Assembly: GCA_002726335.1 (NCBI GenBank)
Contig: PBSR01000191.1
Coordinates: 1 to 8,100 of the forward strand
From: Gemmatimonadaceae bacterium
GTDB taxonomy: Bacteria > Latescibacterota > UBA2968 > UBA8231
Direction of reading: 5' to 3'
DNA: 8,100 bases
In this document: piece by piece, positions 1-5,059 of the stretch
Layout of the letters: the number at the start of each line of letters is the position of its first letter
Numbering within the stretch: the first letter of the stretch is position 1
Notes under the pieces: generated by a model
The model's database searches: none
Told to the model about the DNA's origin: nothing
What the model saw: the letters and a program-made list of their open reading frames with translations, nothing else
Made by a program: the position numbers and the translations under genes

Positions 1-55
1 AAACACCGAAGACACCCAGTTAGCCAAAGTCCAAAACTCAATGCCGACTCTTTAA

Positions 56-244
56 CAGAGCACTAGTGTCGCGGCCGAGGATGAGACCATTCCACCCGAC
101 GAGGGGGCCAGGACCTTCGGCGAGGGGCAACGGGCCTGGGCTGTTGTCGAGGTCTCCGAGAGTCGCCAGCAGGCGACGCTCACGGCGATTGCGCTCAACA
201 GGCTGGATTTCACCGCGACCGAACTGGCACGTGACCTGGGGCAC
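56..244 (+). other. In-frame 5' coding extension of the FapA-family gene, no canonical start codon
   Basis: The FapA frame stays open from just after a TAA at 53-55 to the GTG at 245. Its translation reads like the usual start of a FapA N-terminal domain: ...RAWAVVEVSESRQQATLTAI... then ...FTATELARDLGHV. There is no ATG, GTG or TTG in frame here. An ATT at 89-91 sits 8 nt after GAGG (77-80), and a GTG at 66 lies in another frame. Seen: an open frame with family-like sequence. Inferred: either initiation on a rare codon such as ATT, or a small indel near the G-run at 103-107 that moved the real start out of frame. Bases 1-55 are AT-richer and look intergenic; I see no convincing promoter in them. 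Confidence 0.55.
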
Positions 245-1870
245 GTGTTCGAACTGCAGGGGCACTTCGACGGCAAGGTACTGCGTCAGCTGATCAAGCA
301 GGCGGAGGCCGATGCCGTGCGTGGCTCCTTTCCCATCGCCCACGGTACACCGGCCGAGCCCGGCGAGGACGGGCGAGTCGAACTCGAGTGCATCGAGGGT
401 CACCTCGATACCCTCGCACCCGCTCTGGCAACCGACTTTGTGGCCATTCTGGCACGCACTGACCTGGACGAGGTCGTCGGCGCCGAGGTCTCGGGGGTCA
501 CCGTCACCCCCGGGCAGATCATCGCCCGCGTCATTCCTCCCACCGAGGGTACACCCGGCAAGGACCTGCTCGGGCAACCGTTGACAGACCCGGGCGAGGC
601 GGTCGTCATCGAGGCGGGCGGCCACACGCGTCTCGAAGGAGACCACGTGGAGTCCGAGGTGTTCGGGTATCTGCATCGTGTCGGAGACTGCTTCACAGTG
701 GTTCCGCCGGTCTGGGTTGGCGAGGAGTCGACCAAGGCATACTTCATCCATTTTCCCGAACTGCTGCGTCACGAGTCCTACGAGCCCGAGTGGGTCAGTG
801 GCGCACTGGACGCGGCGGGGGTGACTCACGGTATTGACGGCGAGGCAATCGACAGCATGTGCGCCGACTGGCCTGCGGCGACCGAGGCCCGTGCCGTACT
901 CCTGGCGTCCGGCATCGACCCCAAAGATGGCGAAGACACACATGTCGATTTCGACTTTGATCCATCCAAACGAGCCGGCGCGGTCCGGCCCGATGGCAGC
1001 ATCGACTACCGCGAGCGCAACGCCAACATCGGCGTTGCCGCAGGACAGCTGATTGGCAAGATCGTGCCGGCGACGCAGGGAAAGCCTGGCTCCGACGTGG
1101 TCGGGACGGAATCACCGGCGAAGGATGGTGAGGACAAGCAGATCGGCGCCGGCGAAAACGTTACCGCCAAGAGCGAGGATGGAACGACGGTATTCTACAG
1201 CGACATCGACGGCGCCATCAGCGTCACCGGCGACACGATCGAGGTGCAGCCGGTCTACACCATCAGCGGCGACGTCGACTACGAGACCGGCAACATCGAC
1301 CTGCCGATGAACGTCGAGATTGGTGGTTCCGTGAAGTCCGAGTTCAAGGTGAAATCCGGGGGCTCAGTTACCATCGGCGGCGTTCTGGAGCCAGGATGCG
1401 AGGTGACAGCCGCCGGGGACGTCGTTATCGCCAACGGCGTCTTCGGCGACACGACCCGGGTCACCAGCTCCGGCAACGTCGAGACCAAGATGGTCCAGAA
1501 CAGTACGGTCACAGCGCACGGTGACCTGACGGTAGGGTCGTACATCTACAACGCCATCGTCCGTGCAGGTGGTACTGTGACTGTCGAGGAGGGGGGCGGT
1601 GACCGGGCGGGGTCCATCTTCGGCGGCGAGGTCATGGCCGGGAAACAGGTGGTGGCCAAGCGGATCGGCTCAGAGGAGACGGCCCATACCGGAGCGGATC
1701 TTCTCAGGAATCTCCGATTTCTGGTCGCACGTAACGAAGACGTCCACGTCAAACCTCTTGTTGACCGCTGTCAGGCGAGCCAGGGTGATGCCGCCGGACA
1801 TCTTGGCATTCACCAACACCGCCTTGGCACGAGGGCCGACGCTTCGCATCAGGCGGATGACCGAGCATGA
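245..1870 (+). CDS. FapA (DUF342) family polymerising/surface-assembly protein
   Basis: FapA/DUF342 proteins are widespread cytoplasmic proteins; in Vibrio a member affects polar flagellar assembly. Numbered from the GTG at 245, two homologous N-terminal units are visible: about residues 1-160 (TPGQIIARVIPPTEGTPGKDLLG) and about 162-356 (AAGQLIGKIVPATQGKPGSDVVG). The Gly-rich parallel beta-helix follows at about 356-475, with repeats such as GGSVKSEFKVKSGG, AAGDVVIANGVFG and ARAG-type turns. Typical family members continue past the beta-helix into a long coiled coil. Here residues 476-541 are rich in His, Arg and Gln, have no family look, and lie entirely antisense to the convergent receiver gene. 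The real domain therefore ends near 1670 and the C-terminal tail appears lost or replaced. GTG 245 is only the first canonical start; homology extends upstream, and no good Shine-Dalgarno sits before 245. Family assignment is firm, both ends are uncertain. Confidence 0.8.
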   Translation: MFELQGHFDGKVLRQLIKQAEADAVRGSFPIAHGTPAEPGEDGRVELECIEGHLDTLAPALATDFVAILARTDLDEVVGAEVSGVTVTPGQIIARVIPPTEGTPGKDLLGQPLTDPGEAVVIEAGGHTRLEGDHVESEVFGYLHRVGDCFTVVPPVWVGEESTKAYFIHFPELLRHESYEPEWVSGALDAAGVTHGIDGEAIDSMCADWPAATEARAVLLASGIDPKDGEDTHVDFDFDPSKRAGAVRPDGSIDYRERNANIGVAAGQLIGKIVPATQGKPGSDVVGTESPAKDGEDKQIGAGENVTAKSEDGTTVFYSDIDGAISVTGDTIEVQPVYTISGDVDYETGNIDLPMNVEIGGSVKSEFKVKSGGSVTIGGVLEPGCEVTAAGDVVIANGVFGDTTRVTSSGNVETKMVQNSTVTAHGDLTVGSYIYNAIVRAGGTVTVEEGGGDRAGSIFGGEVMAGKQVVAKRIGSEETAHTGADLLRNLRFLVARNEDVHVKPLVDRCQASQGDAAGHLGIHQHRLGTRADASHQADDRA

Positions 1871-2458
1871 ATCGTCGCTGGCGGTCAGGCCGATCAGGGG
1901 CGGGTCGGAATCGCCATTGATGGCACTCACGGCGGAGACGGCCCGATCGAGAAAGCCAAGGACCTCTCGGTTTTCGGCACGTTCCAGATGCCGAGGCTGA
2001 ACGGCCTTCTCGCCGACTATGAGCAGTGGATGCTCATCTCCGCCCTTGAGGCGATCGAGTCCCCCGGTAACATGCTGAATGCGCTTCTTGGCCTGCCGCC
2101 CCAGAACGTAGGCGATCTGCTCACGCAGCTGGACGGGGGCGAAGGGTTTGGCAACGTACCCGTCAACGCCAGCTTCCATGGCAACGACGATGTCGGCCCG
2201 CGAGGCTTTTGAGGAGAACATGACGATCGGCAAAGTGGTGTTCCAGGGCTGGGCGCGTGCCTCCCGGACCAGCTCCAGGCCGTCCATGACAGGCATGGAC
2301 CAGTTTGTCAGCAGCAGACCTACGTCCATCGCCTCCAGAATCTGCAGCGCCTCCTTGCCGTCGCTGGCAGTGAGAACGTCATCGAAGCCCATGCTGCGCA
2401 GCATGGAGCCGACGATCTTGCGCATGCCTTCGGCGTCTTCGACGAGCAGGACTTTCAC
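1670..2458 (-). CDS. CheY-like receiver protein with Asn at the phosphoacceptor site and a C-terminal extra domain
   Basis: Residues 1-122 align closely with CheY: MKVLLVED at the start, then MRKIVGSMLRSMGF, DGLELVREAR, and YVAKPF with the conserved Lys104. Acidic-pocket residues E7/D8 and the Thr-equivalent Ser82 are present. The phosphoacceptor strand reads LLLTNWSMPVMDG, so Asn52 (codon AAC, 2303-2305) replaces the Asp of CheY's ISDWNMPNMDG. Phosphorylation in the normal way is therefore not expected. Residues about 143-262 form a second alpha/beta region (LLIVGE..., PLIGLTAS, KAVLVNAKMSGG, VDVFVTCD) that resembles a degraded second receiver; this is inference. The GTG start at 2458 is chosen because AAGGA lies 5 nt upstream. 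The gene is monocistronic as far as visible, and its 3' end overlaps the fapA reading frame by 201 nt. It could act as a constitutive or phosphorylation-independent docking partner. Confidence 0.85.
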   Translation of the reverse strand: MKVLLVEDAEGMRKIVGSMLRSMGFDDVLTASDGKEALQILEAMDVGLLLTNWSMPVMDGLELVREARAQPWNTTLPIVMFSSKASRADIVVAMEAGVDGYVAKPFAPVQLREQIAYVLGRQAKKRIQHVTGGLDRLKGGDEHPLLIVGEKAVQPRHLERAENREVLGFLDRAVSAVSAINGDSDPPLIGLTASDDSCSVIRLMRSVGPRAKAVLVNAKMSGGITLARLTAVNKRFDVDVFVTCDQKSEIPEKIRSGMGRLL

Positions 2459-2463
2459 GGGGT

Positions 2464-2468
2464 TCCTT
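2464..2468 (-). promoter_or_regulatory. Shine-Dalgarno of the receiver gene
   Basis: AAGGA on the minus strand with a 5-nt spacer to the GTG at 2456-2458. It decides the start of the receiver protein. The TAA of a 14-codon upstream frame overlaps it. Confidence 0.65.
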
Positions 2469-2605
2469 ACGGTTGTTCGTTCATGTTGGGTTCGACGTCC
2501 GCTGGCGCCATCCAGAACGATGTCCGGCTGCCCGGGTAGTTGAAGCTACGAAGTTTCCCTGCAGATGGCGCACCGCAAGGAGGCGCCAGCCACGGGTGGC
2601 AGGCA

Positions 2606-2640
2606 CAGAAAGGGCCGGTCCTCACGAAGAGGACCGGCCC
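2606..2640 (-). terminator. Rho-independent terminator of the EF-hand gene
   Basis: A perfect 12-bp inverted repeat, GGGCCGGTCCTC (2612-2623) and GAGGACCGGCCC (2629-2640), encloses the loop ACGAA. Read on the minus strand it is followed by TTTCT, and it begins 41 nt after the EF-hand stop codon. The plus strand has no T-run after the stem, so the minus-strand gene is the likely client. It also insulates the receiver gene, which starts about 150 nt further on. The rest of 2459-2681 holds only a small GCCAC-GG-GTGGC palindrome at 2589-2600. Confidence 0.85.
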
Positions 2641-2681
2641 AGGTCAACTCTACTGCAGTAGAAGTTCAGATGCCGCTGGCG

Positions 2682-3506
2682 CTACATACCCGCGTCGGTG
2701 TCGACGAACTTGAGCGTCACAGCGCCATCCGGCGAGCCACCCGTCGACTTGATCTGGTACACGGCAGGTCCGACCAGGATGAGCCCCTTGTACGCCTCTT
2801 TGCCCCAGGTGGTGTCGAAGGCGACGGAGCCGTCGTCTTCATTGACGATCTCGAAGCCGATCTCACCGCGCAGGGCTTCCAGACCGAAGCAGGCGGCCTC
2901 ACGACCGTCGGGCAGGCTGATAGCGACCGAATCATACCCCGGCATGTTGCAGACCGTACGGAAGAGGAGATTGCCTTCACGGTCGCCGCAGGGGACACCC
3001 TCGGCCTGTGGTGTCAACTCACTGTCGCGCATCTCGTCCGAGCACTCAGGGGCGATGTTCAGATCGGCGAGGTCTCCTTCGCCGGCGCGCAATATGCCAT
3101 CCATCTCACCCATGTCGTCTCCGGGCGGCGGACCTTCACCTCCGGGTGGCGGGCCTTCACCCCCTGGCGGGGGCATGTCACCCTCTGGCGGCGGCGGGCC
3201 TTCGCCCTCAGGTGGCGGCGGCATGTGAAAGTCGCGTACCCAGGCACCGAACTCTTCAGCGTCGATGTCGCCACTGCCGTCGGCGTCCATGAGTTCAAAG
3301 AAGGTGGCGAGCATCGCCTCCTTGTCCGCCTCCGGATCCCCCGTCATCGGCGGGGGTGGCATGTCCTCGGGCGGCTCGAAGCCTTCCGGCGGAGCGAGGA
3401 TCACCTCGGGGCCGGGAGGGTGGTCACCCATCATGTCATCCTGAGCTTGAACGGCGCCAAGGGACAGCCCCATGACAGCGCCGGCGATTAGCAGTTTTCG
3501 GACCAT
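2682..3506 (-). CDS. Secreted acidic EF-hand protein with Pro/Gly-rich linker (function unknown)
   Basis: 274 residues, starting at the ATG at 3504-3506 because GGAGG lies 5 nt upstream; an in-frame ATG 17 codons earlier would spoil the signal peptide. Residues 1-21 (MVRKLLIAGAVMGLSLGAVQA) are a classical Sec signal peptide with an A-x-A-type site, so the protein is periplasmic or secreted. A canonical EF-hand calcium loop sits at 74-85 (D74, D76, S78, D80, D82, E85; DADGSGDIDAEE). Residues about 96-131 are a Pro/Gly/Glu linker built on a GEGPPPG repeat. The C-terminal domain, about 150-274, contains four Cys (155, 173, 186, 206), enough for two disulfides, and a beta-rich end (YQIKSTGGSPDGAVTLKFVD). 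I do not recognise the family of that domain. The gene is divergent from the aroC-like operon across a shared control region. Calcium binding is well supported; its role is not known. Confidence 0.85.
   Translation of the reverse strand: MVRKLLIAGAVMGLSLGAVQAQDDMMGDHPPGPEVILAPPEGFEPPEDMPPPPMTGDPEADKEAMLATFFELMDADGSGDIDAEEFGAWVRDFHMPPPPEGEGPPPPEGDMPPPGGEGPPPGGEGPPPGDDMGEMDGILRAGEGDLADLNIAPECSDEMRDSELTPQAEGVPCGDREGNLLFRTVCNMPGYDSVAISLPDGREAACFGLEALRGEIGFEIVNEDDGSVAFDTTWGKEAYKGLILVGPAVYQIKSTGGSPDGAVTLKFVDTDAGM
3120..3225 (-). repeat. 21-nt coding minisatellite (about 5 units) in the EF-hand gene
   Basis: Imperfect tandem units lie at 3120-3140, 3141-3161, 3162-3182, 3183-3206 (24 nt) and 3207-3225. 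They encode the seven-residue GEGPPPG-type repeat of the linker. Units 1 and 2 are almost identical, and unit 4 carries an extra codon. Unit lengths stay in multiples of three, so linker length can change without breaking the frame. Confidence 0.8.
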
Positions 3507-3511
3507 TCGGA

Positions 3512-3516
3512 CCTCC
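3512..3516 (-). promoter_or_regulatory. Shine-Dalgarno of the EF-hand gene
   Basis: GGAGG on the minus strand, 5 nt before the ATG at 3504-3506. It fixes the start so that the signal peptide begins MVRKLL rather than at the longer reading. Confidence 0.85.
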
Positions 3517-3556
3517 ATCAAAGACGGTGATGCAGGGAGCGTTCCCCGCGGGAGCA

Positions 3557-3562
3557 ATTATG
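3557..3562 (-). promoter_or_regulatory. Possible -10 box for the EF-hand gene
   Basis: CATAAT on the minus strand, one mismatch from TATAAT. A start near 3550 would place the CRP-type site centre at about -58, close to a class I position (-61.5). No good -35 is present at normal spacing (TTGCCC lies 19 nt away), which would fit an activator-dependent promoter. Weak evidence. Confidence 0.35.
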
Positions 3563-3565
3563 AAG

Positions 3566-3586
3566 TGTCCCCAAAAGATGGGGGCA
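3566..3586. other. Small hairpin in the divergent control region
   Basis: TGTCCCC (3566-3572) pairs with GGGGGCA (3580-3586), with one G-T wobble and a 7-nt A-rich loop. It lies between the CRP-type site and the proposed -10 box of the EF-hand gene. It could be an operator for another regulator or incidental; nothing else decides it. Confidence 0.35.
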
Positions 3587-3597
3587 AATCGGCAAAA

Positions 3598-3619
3598 AGC
3601 TGTGAGAAATATCACAGCT
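3598..3619. promoter_or_regulatory. Perfect CRP/Vfr-type operator
   Basis: The core TGTGA (3601-3605), six bases GAAATA, TCACA (3612-3616) matches the CRP half-sites exactly. The symmetry extends three more bases on each side (AGC/GCT), giving 8-bp arms. It lies midway between the divergent EF-hand gene (ATG 3506) and the aroC-like operon (ATG 3725). cAMP-CRP control would suit a catabolic dehydratase operon. Other CRP/FNR-family regulators with the same half-site are possible. Confidence 0.75.
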
Positions 3620-3639
3620 GCCTCATAACACTGCCGCCA

Positions 3640-3645
3640 TATATA
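3640..3645 (+). promoter_or_regulatory. Possible -10 box of the aroC-like operon
   Basis: TATATA at 3640-3645 would start transcription near 3652 and place the CRP-type site centre (3608.5) at about -43, close to the class II position of -41.5. No recognisable -35 accompanies it, as is usual for class II activation. This is an arrangement-based inference. Confidence 0.4.
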
Positions 3646-3724
3646 CGAAACGAAGCATGGAACACCAATTGAAGATTCACGCGATATCCGGTAACTGTCA
3701 TGCCTGATTGATACTTATGGCAGG

Positions 3725-5059
3725 ATGATCATTGCTCGCCGACAGCGTCGCCCCTACATTCTGAACCCAGAGACCCTAAAACGACGAGCCTGTGCCTTGG
3801 AGATTCTCGGAGGACCCCACTTCGCCGTCACCGGTGCCGGTGAGTCGCACGGCCCCGCCGTGACGACCATCGTCCACGGCTGCCCGGCTGGCCTGGAGCT
3901 GTCGCGCGAGGCCGTGCAGGTCTTCCTTGATCGTCGCCGCCCCGGCAGCAACAAGCTGGGGACGCCGCGGCGCGAGGCGGACAAGGTCGTGCTGCTGTCG
4001 GGGCTGTACAACGAGGATCACGACTCGCTTCTGGGCGGTGCTCAGATCGCGACGCATGTCGAGGACAACGAGGTGCGCGCGTCGGGGTACGAACGCGGCT
4101 CGACCACCGGTGAGCCCATCGCTGCCGTCGTGCTGTCGGCGGCCAGACGGTCGGCCGACTACACGCAGTTTCTCGGGCCTGAAGGGGATGTTCGACCGGG
4201 ACACACCGACCTCGTCAAGCACTTCAAGTCCGGTGGTTTCGCCGATCCCCGTGGCGGCGGTCGATCCAGCAATCGTTCGACGATCTCGGATGTTATCGGT
4301 GGCTCGGTGGCGCGGCTGTTCCTCGAAGCGCAGTTCGGCACGATTCTGTTCACATCGATCTGTCAGGTGGGCGAACTGAGCGCCGCCGAACGGCTCGGCG
4401 ACGTCGTGGAAGAACTGTTGCGCGAAAGCTCCGAGGGCCGGCTGTCAGCAGAGGCTGCCACGGGCCTGGAAGAGCGCCTCGATGCCGCGCCATTACGATC
4501 CGTCGATTCCGCCTTTGCGGACCAGGCGGCGGAGCTGATCGAAAGAACCCGGCGCGATGGCGACTCGGTGGGAGCGGCTCTCGAAGTGGTGGCTGTCCAC
4601 GTCCCCGCGCTGGTGGGTGAACCGCTCTACGACAGTCTGAAACTCAGGCTCATGGGGGCCCTTGGAGGGCTGCACGCCGTGCAGTCCTGTGAGATCGGGG
4701 CCGGTGGCGATGTGGTGGCCCGGCGGGGCAGCGCCAACAACGACCCCATCCGCAGCGACGGTTACCAGAGCAACCACCACGGCGGCCTGCTCGGGGGGAT
4801 CACGACCGGCAAGCCGCTGGTGATGCGTGTGGGCTTCAAGCCGACGTCGACGATCGCGAAGCCGCAGAACTCGGTACGCAAAGACCTGACGGAAACCGAC
4901 TTCCAGCTGCAGAAGGGCCGCCACGACCCCTGTGTCGGCGTGCGTGCCGGTGTCATTCTCGAGTCGCGCATGTCGATAGAACTGATGAACGCGGTGCTCG
5001 CCCATCAGTCCAGTCACATCGATCCGGCACACTTCAGGCTGTTCGGAGACCAGCCTTGA
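3725..5059 (+). CDS. Chorismate synthase family protein, divergent
   Basis: Chorismate synthase makes chorismate from EPSP by an anti-1,4-elimination of phosphate and needs reduced FMN. Retained motifs: GESHG 39-43 (His42), DRRRPG 69-74, RREAD 82-86, RPGH 157-160 (His160), RGGGRSS 176-182, GDSVG 279-283, YQSNH 347-351, KPTSTI 372-377 and GRHDPCVG 398-405. Departures from E. coli AroC: a roughly 20-residue insertion between LSG and TTG (94-126), SAARRSADY instead of the N-x-D-x-RS-x-DY motif, NRST instead of ARET, and RAGVILE instead of RAVPIAE. E. coli AroC has 361 residues, so this protein is long. The first 24 codons (basic, poor codon use) may not be translated: TTG at 3797 leaves 14 residues before GESHG, as in E. 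coli, though neither start has a good Shine-Dalgarno. It overlaps the next gene by 4 nt. It may be the housekeeping enzyme, or a paralogue on another substrate. Confidence 0.85.
   Translation: MIIARRQRRPYILNPETLKRRACALEILGGPHFAVTGAGESHGPAVTTIVHGCPAGLELSREAVQVFLDRRRPGSNKLGTPRREADKVVLLSGLYNEDHDSLLGGAQIATHVEDNEVRASGYERGSTTGEPIAAVVLSAARRSADYTQFLGPEGDVRPGHTDLVKHFKSGGFADPRGGGRSSNRSTISDVIGGSVARLFLEAQFGTILFTSICQVGELSAAERLGDVVEELLRESSEGRLSAEAATGLEERLDAAPLRSVDSAFADQAAELIERTRRDGDSVGAALEVVAVHVPALVGEPLYDSLKLRLMGALGGLHAVQSCEIGAGGDVVARRGSANNDPIRSDGYQSNHHGGLLGGITTGKPLVMRVGFKPTSTIAKPQNSVRKDLTETDFQLQKGRHDPCVGVRAGVILESRMSIELMNAVLAHQSSHIDPAHFRLFGDQP
5045..5048 (+). promoter_or_regulatory. Shine-Dalgarno inside the aroC-like gene for the UxaA-like gene
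   Basis: GGAG with a 7-nt spacer before TTG at 5056-5058. The TTG overlaps the TGA stop of the upstream gene as TTGA (5056-5059), an arrangement typical of translational coupling. Confidence 0.7.

Noticed and set aside
38..943. 301-codon minus-strand frame opposite the FapA gene
   Set aside because: Composition is that of an antisense shadow, and the plus strand encodes a recognised family through the same stretch.
2467..2511. 14-residue minus-strand frame (MAPADVEPNMNEQP) ending in TAA over the receiver gene's Shine-Dalgarno
   Set aside because: No ribosome binding site of its own and too short to judge; it may be a leader peptide but nothing supports it beyond position.
2459..2611. Possible cyclic-di-GMP (GEMM) riboswitch in the receiver leader
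   Set aside because: The A/G-rich stretch (CTGCAGGGAAAC) recalled the motif, but the conserved core and paired stems are not present.
2565..3491. 308-codon plus-strand frame opposite the EF-hand gene
   Set aside because: The minus strand has a signal peptide, an EF-hand, a Shine-Dalgarno and a terminator; the plus frame runs through that terminator and is His/Arg-rich.
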